Part shown: positions 32,030 to 40,900 of the stretch, piece by piece | Layout: every line of letters starts with the position of its first letter | How positions within the stretch are numbered: the first letter of the stretch is position 1 | Source: Streptomyces tirandamycinicus | Lineage (GTDB): Bacteria; Actinomycetota; Actinomycetes; Streptomycetales; Streptomycetaceae | Direction: 5' to 3' | NCBI RefSeq assembly: GCF_003097515.1 | Contig: NZ_CP029188.1 | Span: 2,413,501-2,477,500, forward strand | DNA: 64,000 nucleotides | Translations under genes and position numbers: made by a program | The notes under the pieces: generated by a model | The model's input: only the letters and a program-made list of their open reading frames with translations | Told to the model about the DNA's origin: nothing | The model's database searches: none

Positions 32030-32880
32030 CGGCCACCGTCCTTCGCGCTCTGTGCGGTGGTGTGCGGCCAGGAGCCGAGGTGCCCGGTGAGCCAGCCCGG
32101 GGCCTGGGACGGCCGGGGCCCGGTGGGCGCGTTCAGGGTGATGCGCTCGTGGATCGTGGCCGCCCGCGGCAGCAGGGCCTCGACATAGGCGCGGCGGACC
32201 GCGTCGGTGGAGTCGAATCCGGGCTCGTCCACGAGCCACTCGTCGGGGACGTCCGCGGTCACCTCGGTCAGCAGATCGCGGGTGACCAGCGGTGCCAGCG
32301 CGGCGGCCGCGCCCTCGACATCGGGCCGGAACGGCGCCAGGGCGTGGTCGGAGGCGTCGTAGGGCTTCGCGGCGGAGGCCGCCGCGCCCGGCCAGTTGTG
32401 GTGCCAGATCATGGTGGCACCATGGTCGATGAGCCACAGGTCGCCGTGCCACACGAGCATGTTGGGGTTCCGCCAGGAGCGGTCCACGTTGTTGATCAAC
32501 GCGTCGAACCAGACGACGCGGCCCGCCTCCGCGGAGTCCACCGCGTAGGCGAGCGGGTCGAAGCCGATCGAGCCCGGCAGGAAGTCCATCCCGAGGTTCA
32601 GCCCGCCGCTGGCCTTGAGCAGCTCCTGCACCTCCTGGTCGGGCTCGGAGAGACCGATGACCGGGTCGAGCTGCATCCGGACCAGCTCGGGGACGCGCAG
32701 CCCGAGCCTGCGCCCGAGCCCGCCGCAGACGACCTCGGCCACCAGGGTCTTGCGCCCCTGCCCGGCCCCGGTGAACTTCATGACGTAGGTGCCCAGGTCG
32801 TCGGCCTCGACGATGCCCGGGAGCGAACCGCCCTCACGCAGAGGCGTGACATAGCGGGTCGCGATCACTTCTGAGAGCAT
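32026..32880 (-). CDS. HipA-like kinase-fold protein
   Basis: A 284-residue protein of the HipA/phosphatidylinositol-kinase-like fold. YVMKFTGAGQGRKTLVAEVV (about 32-51) holds the ATP-binding Lys, DALINNVDRSWRNPNMLVWHG (about 126-146) the catalytic Asp and Asn, and LWLIDHGATMIWHH (about 148-161) the metal-binding Asp. It is shorter than E. coli HipA (440) and lacks the N-terminal HipA-specific subdomain. Its gene overlaps that of a DUF3037 protein by 4 nt, a pairing that recurs in actinobacteria to my knowledge. The target is unknown. Start: ATG at 32880. Confidence 0.8.
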   Translation of the reverse strand: MLSEVIATRYVTPLREGGSLPGIVEADDLGTYVMKFTGAGQGRKTLVAEVVCGGLGRRLGLRVPELVRMQLDPVIGLSEPDQEVQELLKASGGLNLGMDFLPGSIGFDPLAYAVDSAEAGRVVWFDALINNVDRSWRNPNMLVWHGDLWLIDHGATMIWHHNWPGAAASAAKPYDASDHALAPFRPDVEGAAAALAPLVTRDLLTEVTADVPDEWLVDEPGFDSTDAVRRAYVEALLPRAATIHERITLNAPTGPRPSQAPGWLTGHLGSWPHTTAQSAKDGGR

Positions 32881-33182
32881 CTTGCCAGGCTATCCGGCCC
32901 GCTCCCCTGGCAATCCACGGAACGGGCAAGAGGCCCGCATCCGGGGAGTCATGCCCCATCAGCCCTGGGCGGCCCACGGACGCCGGGGCGTTGCGCGACG
33001 CCCGGGGGCGGGCCCGCCCGGACGCCGGGCCGTGGCGTGCAGCGGAGCTGCCGTGGTGACGGAGAGGGGCACCCGGGGTCACTTCGCGGCGTTCCGGCGT
33101 GCCCGATGAACGACCGGCGGCCCGGTCCCGTAGAACAACACGAACGGCCCGGTACGAGGGCCGACCGTGGAAAGGGAGCGGC
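32881..33182. other. 302-nt divergent intergenic region
   Basis: Holds the promoters of the HipA-like/DUF3037 pair and of the Rieske lipoprotein. I see no confident -35/-10 boxes, repeats or small gene. Confidence 0.4.
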
Positions 33183-33668
33183 ATGACCGGAACGCAGGGA
33201 CCGTCGCGCACCGCAGTGGCGCGTCGTACCGTATTCACGGCCGCCGGCGGTGCCGGGCTCGCCGCGGCGCTGACGGCGTGCGGCGGATCGGAGGGGGCGG
33301 ACAGCGGGACGGCGAGTCCCGCGGACGGCGGCACGACCGCCGGTTCAACCGGCGGCACGACGGGCGGCACGACGGGCGGAGGCGGCGGCAAGGTCATCGC
33401 CGGTGTCGCCGACATCCCGGAGGGCGGCGGCAAGGTCATCGGCGACATCGTGGTGACGCAGCCGAGGGCGGGTGAGTTCAGGGCCTTCTCGTCCAAGTGC
33501 ACGCACCAGGGCTGCGCGGTCAAGAACGTCGCCGACGGCCTGATCAACTGCCCCTGCCACAACAGCAACTTCGACGCGGGCGACGGCAGTGTGAAGAGCG
33601 GCCCGGCCACCGCCCCGCTGCCCCCCGCGGAGATCGTGGTGGAGGGCGACTCGATCAGGCTCGCCTGA
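33183..33668 (+). CDS. Rieske [2Fe-2S] lipoprotein
   Basis: A 161-residue exported iron-sulfur protein. The signal region has a twin-arginine (ARRTVFTAAGGAGLAAALTA) and a lipobox LTAC (Cys33), so it is probably exported folded by Tat and then lipid-anchored. A Gly/Thr-rich linker with GGTTGGTT repeats spans about 49-69. The Rieske domain has CTH (Cys106, His108) and CPCH (Cys123, His126) cluster ligands, and Cys111/Cys125 would form the disulfide. Electron-transfer partner unknown. Start: ATG at 33183, preceded by GGGAG 7 nt upstream; the longer frame is not signal-like. Confidence 0.9.
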   Translation: MTGTQGPSRTAVARRTVFTAAGGAGLAAALTACGGSEGADSGTASPADGGTTAGSTGGTTGGTTGGGGGKVIAGVADIPEGGGKVIGDIVVTQPRAGEFRAFSSKCTHQGCAVKNVADGLINCPCHNSNFDAGDGSVKSGPATAPLPPAEIVVEGDSIRLA

Positions 33669-33695
33669 CGGCGGGCGCCCGGTCGGGCCGCGCGC

Positions 33696-34346
33696 TCAGG
33701 TGCGTGCGGCCCGGCGCGGCGCCCGCCAGCACGCGAGCACGTCGTCGGTGGTGGTGACGGTGGCGACGAGGGCGAGCGTGTTCCTGATCATCGCGGGGGT
33801 GTACTCGGGGGGCACCCCCGCGATCGCGTCCGCGGGAACGACCGCGGTGTAGCCGAGGTTGACCGCGTCGAAGACGGCGTTCGGTATCGCCACGTTGGCC
33901 GAGACGCCCGTGACCACCAGTGTGCGGCAGCCCAGATTGCGCAGCAGCGCGTCCACCCCCGTGCCGGCGATCGGGGACAGGCCGTGGAGCCGGCGCACGA
34001 CGATGTCCTCGTCCGCGACCTCGATGGGTTCGGCGACGCGGACCGCGCTGCTGCCCGAGTGCTGCTGCACCGGCAGCCGCCCGGCGGCACGGAGCAGTGG
34101 GGCGTTGCTGCCGGCCCCGCGCCCGTCGGGACGCCGCTCCGCCACGGCGTGCAGGACCTGCACCCCGGCCGCGTGGGCCACGTCCACGAGCCGGGCGACG
34201 TTCTCCAGGGCTCCCGACGACCGTGCCTGCGCAGCCAGTTCCGGCAGGGCGCTGTCCCGGCCGACGACGCCCTGCTGGCATTCGACGGTGAGCAGCACCG
34301 CGCCGGACGGATCGAGCTGCGCCGCCAGCTGTTCGGGTCGAGGCAT
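33696..34346 (-). CDS. Isochorismatase-fold protein lacking the catalytic Cys
   Basis: A 216-residue protein of the cysteine-hydrolase/isochorismatase fold. LLTVECQQGVVGRDSALPEL (about 18-37) carries an acidic residue where the family has its catalytic Asp. The nucleophile strand reads TGVSANVAIPNAVFDAVNLG (about 146-165), with Ser where canonical members have Cys. The fold is certain; hydrolase activity of the usual type is doubtful because the cysteine is absent. It may use another mechanism or act as a binding protein. Start: ATG at 34346. It is convergent with the Rieske gene. Confidence 0.83.
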   Translation of the reverse strand: MPRPEQLAAQLDPSGAVLLTVECQQGVVGRDSALPELAAQARSSGALENVARLVDVAHAAGVQVLHAVAERRPDGRGAGSNAPLLRAAGRLPVQQHSGSSAVRVAEPIEVADEDIVVRRLHGLSPIAGTGVDALLRNLGCRTLVVTGVSANVAIPNAVFDAVNLGYTAVVPADAIAGVPPEYTPAMIRNTLALVATVTTTDDVLACWRAPRRAART

Positions 34347-34570
34347 TCACTTCACCTTCCGTACCTGTTCGCCCGGTGCACCGACGACGGCCCACCCCGC
34401 GGGGGCGGGCAGCGGCGACGGGCGGCGGACGGTGGCGCGGGCCCCGGGATGTTCCGGGTGACCGGGGCGCGACGGTAACGGGCATTGCGCCACGGCGGAA
34501 GAGCGTCCATGATTTCTGACACCACATCAGTTGGCTGCCGTTGCCCGGCGGCTCGCGGGAAGGGGCGCCG

Positions 34571-35038
34571 ATGGCCGCCGCACAGCGCCGGGGCCGGCGC
34601 ATCATGATGTCGCCCGCCGAAGTGGACGCCTTCCTCAGCGGGCAGCGCACCTGCCGGGTGGCGACGGTCTCGCCCCAGGGCGCGCCCCACGTCAGCGCCC
34701 TCTGGTTCGCGTGGGACGGTACGTCGCTGTGGCTGTACTCCATCACCCGCAGCCGGCGGTGGTCCGAGCTGCGCCGCGATCCGCGGATCGCGGTCGTGGT
34801 GGACGCCGGGGAGGAGTACGGCGAGCTGCGCGGAGTGGAACTGTCCGGCACCGCGGTCTTCGTGGGCGAAGCCCCCCGCACCGGCGAACCCTGCCCGGAA
34901 CTCGACGTCCCCGAGCGGCTGTTCGCCCGCAAGAACTTCGGCCTGGACTCGATGCCGCACGACGGCCGGCACGGGTGGCTGCGGCTCACGCCGGAGGCGG
35001 TCGTGTCGTGGGACTTCCGCAAGCTGACCGGGTGGTGA
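34571..35038 (+). CDS. PPOX-class flavin/F420-binding protein
   Basis: A 155-residue split beta-barrel protein of the pyridoxamine-5'-phosphate-oxidase-like fold. Typical segments are RTCRVATVSPQGAPHVSALWF (about 26-46) and LWLYSITRSRRWSELRRDPRIAVVVD (about 54-79), which suggest an FMN- or F420-dependent oxidoreductase. Substrate unknown. Start: ATG at 34571; a further Met pair 12 codons on is an alternative. Confidence 0.8.
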   Translation: MAAAQRRGRRIMMSPAEVDAFLSGQRTCRVATVSPQGAPHVSALWFAWDGTSLWLYSITRSRRWSELRRDPRIAVVVDAGEEYGELRGVELSGTAVFVGEAPRTGEPCPELDVPERLFARKNFGLDSMPHDGRHGWLRLTPEAVVSWDFRKLTGW

Positions 35039-35161
35039 GCCCCGGGCGCCGCCCTGGCGCCCGGTGACGCGCCCGGCGACGCGCCCGAGCCGGTGAGGGC
35101 GGCCGGTGAGGGGCAGCCGGTGGCGGCCCGAGGGGGCTGTGGCCGCCCGAGGGGCTGGTGA

Positions 35162-35206
35162 GGCCGGTGGGGGCTGGTGGGGCCGGTGGGGGCTGGTGGG
35201 GCCGGT
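35162..35206. repeat. 19-bp tandem repeat
   Basis: GGCCGGTGGGGGCTGGTGG is repeated from 35162 and 35181, with a partial third unit at 35200; more diverged GGTGAGG copies lie just upstream (from about 35093). The whole 265-nt space between the PPOX and LysR genes is of this character. Confidence 0.75.
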
Positions 35207-35303
35207 GAAGGGCCGCCGCCCGCGGCCCGGCAGGGACGCGGCCACCACTCCCCTACCCACGGCACGCGCGGCCACGGGCGGCGCGGCCCGCACCCGGCGG
35301 GGG

Positions 35304-36203
35304 TCAGGCCGCCGCCGCGGCCGACCGCAGCGCCGCCAGCGCCGCGCGGATCGAGGGCCTGCGGTCCGCGTCCGTACGCCAGACCGCGTAGATGTGCCGC
35401 CGCACCTTCTGACGCACCGGGACGAGGCTGACCCCGTCGGGGACCGGCCCCCGGCCCAGCCTCGGCGTGACACAGACGCCGAGACCCGCCGCGATCAGGG
35501 CCAGCTGGGTGTGGTGTTCGCCGGCGAGATGGACGATACGGGGTTCGATGCCCTTGGCGCGCAGGGTGAACACCAGCCACTCGTAGCAGAACTCGCCCTC
35601 GGGCCAGGAGACCCAGTCGTCGTCGGCGAAGTCCTCCAGGTCCACGTGCGCCCGCCCGGCGAGCGGGTGGTCCGCGGGCATGGCCACGTCGGCGGCGTCG
35701 TCGAGCAGCGGCTCGCGCGCGAGTCCGCCCGGGACGGGGAGCCGCTTGTTGCTCCAGTCCAGCGCCACCGCCAGGTCGAGATCACCCCGGACCACCTCGC
35801 GCAGGGCGTACTCGGGCTCCAGTTCGCTGGTGCGCACCCGCAGGTCGGGGTGGTCGGCGCGCAGGGCCGTGAGCGCCGCGGGAAAGAGCCCCCGGGCGGC
35901 CGTCGGGAACGCCCCGAGCCGCACCTCGCCGACGGCCCGGCCGCGCTGCGCCTCGATGTCGGACTGGGCGAGCTCGACCTGCGACAGGATCCGGGCGGCG
36001 TGGTCCGCGAGCAGGCGCCCGGCGTCCGTGAGGCGCACCCCGCGCCCGTTCCTGGCCAGGAGCTGCTGGCCCACCTCGCGCTCCAGCTTGGCCATCTGCT
36101 GCGACACGGCCGAGGTCGTGACATGCAGCCCGTCGGCAGCGGCGCTGACGGAACCGTGCCGGGCCAGGGCGTCCAGGGTCCGCAGGCGCTCCAAATTCAA
36201 CAT
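35304..36203 (-). CDS. LysR-family transcriptional regulator
   Basis: A 299-residue LysR regulator. The N-terminal winged HTH (LDALARHGSVSAAADGLHVTTSAVSQQMAKLEREVG, about 10-45) is followed by a periplasmic-binding-like effector domain (about 90-295). Start: ATG at 36203. It is divergent from an EamA exporter with 74 nt between starts, an arrangement in which LysR proteins usually control the neighbour in response to its substrate. The effector is unknown. Confidence 0.9.
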   Translation of the reverse strand: MLNLERLRTLDALARHGSVSAAADGLHVTTSAVSQQMAKLEREVGQQLLARNGRGVRLTDAGRLLADHAARILSQVELAQSDIEAQRGRAVGEVRLGAFPTAARGLFPAALTALRADHPDLRVRTSELEPEYALREVVRGDLDLAVALDWSNKRLPVPGGLAREPLLDDAADVAMPADHPLAGRAHVDLEDFADDDWVSWPEGEFCYEWLVFTLRAKGIEPRIVHLAGEHHTQLALIAAGLGVCVTPRLGRGPVPDGVSLVPVRQKVRRHIYAVWRTDADRRPSIRAALAALRSAAAAA

Positions 36204-36277
36204 GTAAGCAATGCTAATCGAACGACTGAAAGAAGTCTCGCTTGTTCTAAGAGGAAAGGGGCCCCAGGGTGGAGGCC

Positions 36278-37324
36278 ATGACCACCGTCACGCCGCCGTC
36301 CGGCACGGATCCCGCCACGGGGTCCGCGACCGCGCCCTCCGCGCCCGCCTCTCCCCCAGCGACCCCCGCGGCCCCGCCCTCCACCGGCCGCGGGCACCCG
36401 GCCGTCGGCTGGCGTCTGAGGTTCGCCGCCCTCGCCCTGATCTGGGGCTTCAGCTTCCTGCTCATCAAGGTCGGCACGGAGGGCTACGCACCGTTCCAGG
36501 TCACCTTCGGCCGGCTGCTGTTCGGTACGGCGGTGCTGGCCGCCGCGATGGCGGTACGTCGGGAGCGGCTGCCGCGCGGCGCACGCACCTGGGCGCATCT
36601 GACCGTCGCGGCCTTCTTCCTCAACGCGCTGCCGTTCTCGCTCTTCGCCTACGCGGAGCTGACCATCCCCTCGACGCTGGCCGGGATCTGCAACGCCACG
36701 TCCCCGCTGTGGGGCATGGCGCTGTCGCTGGTGGCACTGTCCGAGGACCGGCCCACCCGCCGCCGTGTCGCCGGTCTGGGCATCGGGTTCCTCGGTGTGC
36801 TCACCGTGCTGGGCGCCTGGCAGGGCTTCTCCGGGCTCGATGTCGGCGGGACGGCGATGGCCCTGCTCGCCTCGCTGAGCTACCCGGTCGGCTGGATATA
36901 CGTGCGCCGTACGCTCGCGGGCTCGTCCTCCTCCCACCTGTCCCTGACGGGGGCGCAGTTGACGCTGGCGACCCTCCAGCTGGCGGTGGTGACACCGCTG
37001 TTCACGAGCGCGCCGAGCGCGTTCCCGGTGGTTCCGCTGCTCGCGGTGGTCGCGCTGGGCGCCCTGGGCACCGGTGTCGCCATGCTGCTGCAGTACGGGC
37101 TGGTGGCCGAGGTCGGGCCCACGACCGCGACGATGGTCACGTACTTCATCCCGGTCATCGCGACCGTCGCGGGAGTCACACTGCTCGGCGAGCGGCTGGG
37201 CTGGAACACCCCCGTCGGTGCCCTGATCGTGCTGGCGGGCGCCGCGCTCACCCAGGGCAGGGCCGGGCGGGCACCGTCGGGGAAGGGCCTCGGGCGACCG
37301 CGGGCGCGCCCGGGGCGGCCCTGA
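36278..37324 (+). CDS. EamA/DMT-family transporter
   Basis: A 348-residue membrane protein with ten hydrophobic segments in two EamA repeats (FAALALIWGFSFLLIKVGTEG about 54-74, and a second repeat beginning AMALLASLSYPVGWIYVRRT). The first 45 residues are an Ala/Pro/Thr-rich cytoplasmic extension. Export of an amino acid or similar metabolite is likely; the divergent LysR gene would control it. Start: ATG at 36278; an alternative ATG lies 3 codons upstream. The C-terminal Gly/Arg-rich tail is low complexity. Confidence 0.88.
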   Translation: MTTVTPPSGTDPATGSATAPSAPASPPATPAAPPSTGRGHPAVGWRLRFAALALIWGFSFLLIKVGTEGYAPFQVTFGRLLFGTAVLAAAMAVRRERLPRGARTWAHLTVAAFFLNALPFSLFAYAELTIPSTLAGICNATSPLWGMALSLVALSEDRPTRRRVAGLGIGFLGVLTVLGAWQGFSGLDVGGTAMALLASLSYPVGWIYVRRTLAGSSSSHLSLTGAQLTLATLQLAVVTPLFTSAPSAFPVVPLLAVVALGALGTGVAMLLQYGLVAEVGPTTATMVTYFIPVIATVAGVTLLGERLGWNTPVGALIVLAGAALTQGRAGRAPSGKGLGRPRARPGRP

Positions 37325-37370
37325 CCGAAGGGCCGCGAAGGCGTTCCGGCGGGACCGGCCGTACGGCCGC

Positions 37371-38705
37371 TCAGCCGTAGCTGCGCGGCTGTACGGGCGG
37401 CGCGGCCGCGGCGGCCACCGCGTCGGCGAGCACGCCGATGTCACGGGCCGTCAGGCCCGACACCGTGAGCCGCACCGCCGGTGGCGACGCGATGCGGAAG
37501 CGGGCCCCGGGCGCGACGGCCCAGCCAGCGTGCAGCAGGCGGGCCACCGTTCCCGTCTCGTCGGCCACGGGCACCCACACGTTCATCCCGCTGCGCCCGT
37601 GTGCCCCGACACCGCGCTCGGCCAGCGCTCCCAGCAGTGCGTCACGCCGGTCCCCGTAGGCGGCCGCCACGGCCACCGGGTCGACGGCCCCGGAGGTCCA
37701 CAGCTCCACGACTGCGCGCTGGGTCAGCCGGCTGACCCAGCCGGGGCCGAGCGCCTGCCTCCCCTGGACCCGGTCGAGGGTGACGCGGTCCCCGGTGAGC
37801 ACGGCGAGCCTGAGATCGGGCCCGTACGCCTTGGCGACCGACCGTACGAGCACCCAGTGGTCCGTGACACCGGCCAGGGGATGGAGCGGCGTGCCGACGA
37901 TGGCGTAGCCGTGGTCGTCCTCCACGAGCAGGGTCCGCGGATACCGGCCGAGCACGTCGCGGAGCTCGCCGGCGCGCGACGCGGAGACCACGGCACCCGT
38001 GGGGTTCTGGGCCCGGTCGGTCACGATCAGGGCCCTCGCCCCGCGGTGCAGCGCCCGTTCCACGGCTTCGGGGCGCGGGCCGTCGTCGTCGACGGGGACC
38101 GGAACCGGCCGCAGTCCGAGTGCCGGGACCAGGTCCAGCAGACTCGCCCAGGCGGGGTCCTCCACGGCCACCGCGTCCCCGGGCCGCAGATGGGCGTGGA
38201 ACACGCGCTCGACGGCGTCGAGCGACCCGGAGGTGACGGCGACCGGGCCGTCCGGCACGCCGTCCGCGTCCAGTGCGGCCCGGGCCAGCCGCGCCAGCTC
38301 GGGGTCGACGGGGGACTGCCCGTAAAGCACCGGCCGCGCGTCGTGGTGGCGTGCCGCCGCCGCGAAGGCGTCGTGGAGCGGGGGCAGCAGGGCCGTGTCC
38401 GGGTTGCCCTCGGAGATCTGCCGTACGCCGGGCGGGGCGTCGATCGTGAGCGAGCCGCGCGCCGTACTGGCCGGCCGTTCCCGCACCCGGCTGCCGTTGC
38501 GGCCTGCCGTCTCGATCACGCCGCGGTCGCGCAGGGTCCGGTACGCGGCGGCGACGGTGTTCGGGTTGACACCCAGGGAGGCCGCCAACTTCCGCATGGG
38601 CGGGAGCAGTTGCCCGGGCGCGAGGCGCCCCGACGCGACGCCGCGCTCGATGCTGGCCGCGATCTCCGATGCGCCGCGGCCTTCGATGCCATAGTCTACT
38701 AGCAC
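37371..38705 (-). CDS. MocR-type regulator (GntR HTH fused to aminotransferase domain)
   Basis: A 444-residue fusion: residues about 8-75 form a GntR winged HTH (SGRLAPGQLLPPMRKLAASLGVNPNTVAAAYRTL), and residues about 95-435 a fold-type-I PLP enzyme domain with the PLP lysine in VRSVAKAYGPDLR. MocR/PdxR proteins sense PLP or PLP-bound ligands and usually control a divergent gene. Here that gene is a PPOX-class flavin protein 37 nt away, and the gap holds two similar CTAG-centred half-sites. Control of that gene is therefore likely. Start: ATG at 38705. Confidence 0.9.
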   Translation of the reverse strand: MLVDYGIEGRGASEIAASIERGVASGRLAPGQLLPPMRKLAASLGVNPNTVAAAYRTLRDRGVIETAGRNGSRVRERPASTARGSLTIDAPPGVRQISEGNPDTALLPPLHDAFAAAARHHDARPVLYGQSPVDPELARLARAALDADGVPDGPVAVTSGSLDAVERVFHAHLRPGDAVAVEDPAWASLLDLVPALGLRPVPVPVDDDGPRPEAVERALHRGARALIVTDRAQNPTGAVVSASRAGELRDVLGRYPRTLLVEDDHGYAIVGTPLHPLAGVTDHWVLVRSVAKAYGPDLRLAVLTGDRVTLDRVQGRQALGPGWVSRLTQRAVVELWTSGAVDPVAVAAAYGDRRDALLGALAERGVGAHGRSGMNVWVPVADETGTVARLLHAGWAVAPGARFRIASPPAVRLTVSGLTARDIGVLADAVAAAAAPPVQPRSYG

Positions 38706-38730
38706 AAAGAACAGTATGCACTAGTGCAAT
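38690..38730. promoter_or_regulatory. MocR-type operator candidate
   Basis: The gap between the MocR and PPOX genes contains TCTACTAGCAC (38695-38705) and the perfect 12-bp palindrome TGCACTAGTGCA (38717-38728). The shared CTAG-centred core suggests a two-site MocR operator overlapping both promoters. Confidence 0.6.
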
Positions 38731-38741
38731 GGAGATGTCCA

Positions 38742-39476
38742 ATGACACCGCCGCAGGCGCCGCCCTCCTACCGGGCCACCGACCGGACCGTTCCCACTCG
38801 GGCGCGGGAGCGCGCCTCCCACGACCGCGAACTGGTGCACGCGATCCTCGACGAGACCTCCGTCTGCCATCTCGGCTTCGTCCGCGACGGGGCGCCCGTG
38901 GTCCTGCCGACGCTCTACGGCCGGGTCGGTGACACGCTGTACGTGCACGGCTCGACCGGATCCCGCCCGCTGCGCATGGCCGGTCAGGCAGGCCAGGCAG
39001 TTCACCCAGGTGAGGCCGGTCAGGCAGGTCAGGCGGGTGAGGCCGGTCGGGCCGCTCCCGGTCTGGACGTCTGTCTGACCGTCACCCATGTCGACGGCCT
39101 GGTGCTGGCCCGCTCGGCGTTCCACCACTCGATCAACTACCGGTCGGTGGTGGTCCACGGGACCGCGTACCAGGTCACCGACCCGGAGGAGAAGCGCACC
39201 GCACTCGACGCCCTGGTCGACCATGTCGTCCCCGGGCGCTCCGCCGACTCGCGCCCGGCCAACGCCAAGGAACTCGCCGCGACCGCCGTGCTCCGGCTGG
39301 ATCTGGACGAGGTCTCCGCGAAGGTCCGCACGGGCGGTCCGGTCGACGACCCCGAGGACCTGGCGCTGCCGTACTGGACCGGAGTCGTCCCGCTGGTACG
39401 GGGCTACGGCGCACCGGTCCCCGCGGACGACCTGGCACCGTCGGTGACGCTGCCCGCCTACCTCTCCGCGTCGTAG
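38742..39476 (+). CDS. PPOX-class flavin-binding protein with internal repeat expansion
   Basis: A 244-residue split beta-barrel protein (NimA/PPOX type) starting with ATG at 38742, with GGAGAT 6 nt upstream. The barrel strands are HDRELVHAILDETSVCHLGFVRDG (about 28-50), GDTLYVHGSTGS (about 65-76), and LDVCLTVTHVDGLVLARSAFHHSIN (about 108-132). Between GSTGS and LDVCL lies a 25-residue insert GQAGQAVHPGEAGQAGQAGEAG that I do not expect in this family; it is encoded by 9-bp tandem repeats (38977-39060) and has kept the reading frame. Divergent MocR probably regulates it. Function otherwise unknown. Confidence 0.85.
   Translation: MTPPQAPPSYRATDRTVPTRARERASHDRELVHAILDETSVCHLGFVRDGAPVVLPTLYGRVGDTLYVHGSTGSRPLRMAGQAGQAVHPGEAGQAGQAGEAGRAAPGLDVCLTVTHVDGLVLARSAFHHSINYRSVVVHGTAYQVTDPEEKRTALDALVDHVVPGRSADSRPANAKELAATAVLRLDLDEVSAKVRTGGPVDDPEDLALPYWTGVVPLVRGYGAPVPADDLAPSVTLPAYLSAS
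38977..39060 (+). repeat. In-frame 9-bp minisatellite inside the PPOX gene
   Basis: Units related to GGTCAGGCA and GGTGAGGCC repeat eight or nine times without breaking the frame, adding about 25 residues of G-Q-A/G-E-A in what is probably a surface loop between two barrel strands. Confidence 0.8.
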
Positions 39477-39477
39477 C

Positions 39478-39572
39478 GGCCGGGGGCAGGGGGCAGGACG
39501 GCCGGGGGCAGGACGGCCGGGGGCAGGACGGCCGGGGGCAGGACGGCCGGGGGCAGGACGGCCGGGGGCCGC
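39478..39572. repeat. 15-bp tandem repeat directly after a stop codon
   Basis: ACGGCCGGGGGCAGG recurs exactly every 15 bp at 39498, 39513, 39528 and 39543, with a partial fifth unit at 39558 and a diverged unit before the first. It begins just beyond the stop of the PPOX gene. Confidence 0.9.
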
Positions 39573-39663
39573 GGCGGTGCACGCCCCGGCCGCGGCCACC
39601 CCACGGGCCCGGAACCGGCCGGTTCCGGGCCCGTCGCGGGGCCGGGCGGCACGGTGCCCCGAG

Positions 39664-40656
39664 TCAGGTCAGCGCGTCCACGGCTTCGCGCCGCCGCGCC
39701 TCCGGCCGGGACTCCTGCCAGGCCAGCCCGACGACGGCCGTCAGCAGGAGGGCGGTACCCGCCACCGTGGCCGATGTCAGCCGTTCGTTCAGCGCGGTCA
39801 CCGCCAGGACCGCCGCGCTCACCGGCTCCAGAAGCATGATCACTGAAACCGTGGCGGCCCGGACGACCGCCGCACCCGCGAAGTACAGCGCGTAGGCGAG
39901 CGCCGTGGGCACCGCGGCCACGTACACCAGCAGCCCCAGCACCCGCAGCGGCTCCGCGGTGTGCGGCATCAGCCCTTCCGCGAGCGCCAGCGGCAGCAGT
40001 CCGACGGCACCGACGACGAACGTCCACATGGTCGTCGACAGGGGATCGGGACCGGCTCCGTCCCGGCCCAGCCTGCGGGTGATCAGGGTGACAGCCGCGT
40101 AGCCCGCCGCCGAGACGACCGCCAGCAGCACGCCCAGCGGCACTACCGTGCCGCTGCTCCCGCCGCCCAGGACCAGCACCACGAGCCCGGTCAGCGCCCC
40201 CGCGACGGCGGCGAGACCGCCGCGCCCGAGCCGCTCCCCCAGGGTGAGCCTGGCACCGAGGGCGATCAGTACGGGACCGGCGCCCAGGGTGACGACCGTG
40301 CCCACCGCGAGACCGGTCTGCTCGACGGCGGCGAAGTAGGCGCTCTGAAAGACGGTCAGGCAGGTGCCGGTGGCGAGGATGCGGAGCACTCTGCGGCGGC
40401 GCGTCTCGGGCCCGGCCGCGACGGCGGCGCCGGTCCGCACCGACCGGCGCCCGCGCAGCGCGAGCACGCCCGCGAGCAGCAGCAGCCCGCCCAGGCAGCG
40501 CCAGAAGGACAGGGCGAGCGGGCCCAGATCACTGGCCTCGAAGACCAGTGAGGCGGCCGCCCCGGCGGTCCCCCAGGCCACACCGGCCACGACGAGGTAG
40601 AGCAGGCTGCGCCCGACGGGCAGGCCGGCGACGGCAGCCGATGAAGGATTCGACAC
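39664..40656 (-). CDS. EamA/DMT-family transporter
   Basis: A 330-residue transporter with ten hydrophobic segments in two repeats ([20 protein letters not shown] about 21-40; [21 protein letters not shown] about 190-210). It is paired tail-to-head with a second, longer EamA gene. Start: GTG at 40656, chosen because the longer frame upstream is repeat-like. The C-terminus ends [17 protein letters not shown]. Substrate unknown. Confidence 0.86.
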   Translation of the reverse strand: MSNPSSAAVAGLPVGRSLLYLVVAGVAWGTAGAAASLVFEASDLGPLALSFWRCLGGLLLLAGVLALRGRRSVRTGAAVAAGPETRRRRVLRILATGTCLTVFQSAYFAAVEQTGLAVGTVVTLGAGPVLIALGARLTLGERLGRGGLAAVAGALTGLVVLVLGGGSSGTVVPLGVLLAVVSAAGYAAVTLITRRLGRDGAGPDPLSTTMWTFVVGAVGLLPLALAEGLMPHTAEPLRVLGLLVYVAAVPTALAYALYFAGAAVVRAATVSVIMLLEPVSAAVLAVTALNERLTSATVAGTALLLTAVVGLAWQESRPEARRREAVDALT

Positions 40657-40900
40657 GTGGGTACTCCGTGCTGGGTGTCCGGGAATCGATCCCGGGGCCC
40701 GTCCCTCGAGGGGTCTCGAGGGGTGGGGAACGCGTCCCACGACGGGCCGGAAGACAGTCGGTCGGCCGCTGGACTCCACACGCGGGCAGCGACGAACCGT
40801 CCGGGGGACACCGGCACCCCGGACCAGGTCTTCGTCAGCGGAGAACCGCCCGCGCTAGGCGGCGGGCGGCGGCAGAACGGTCGAATGCATGATCGCCACC

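Noticed and set aside
40675..40705. tRNA-like GGGAATCGATCCCGG sequence in the leader of an EamA gene
   Set aside because: It resembles a T-arm by chance, but there is no acceptor stem, D-arm or anticodon arm around it.
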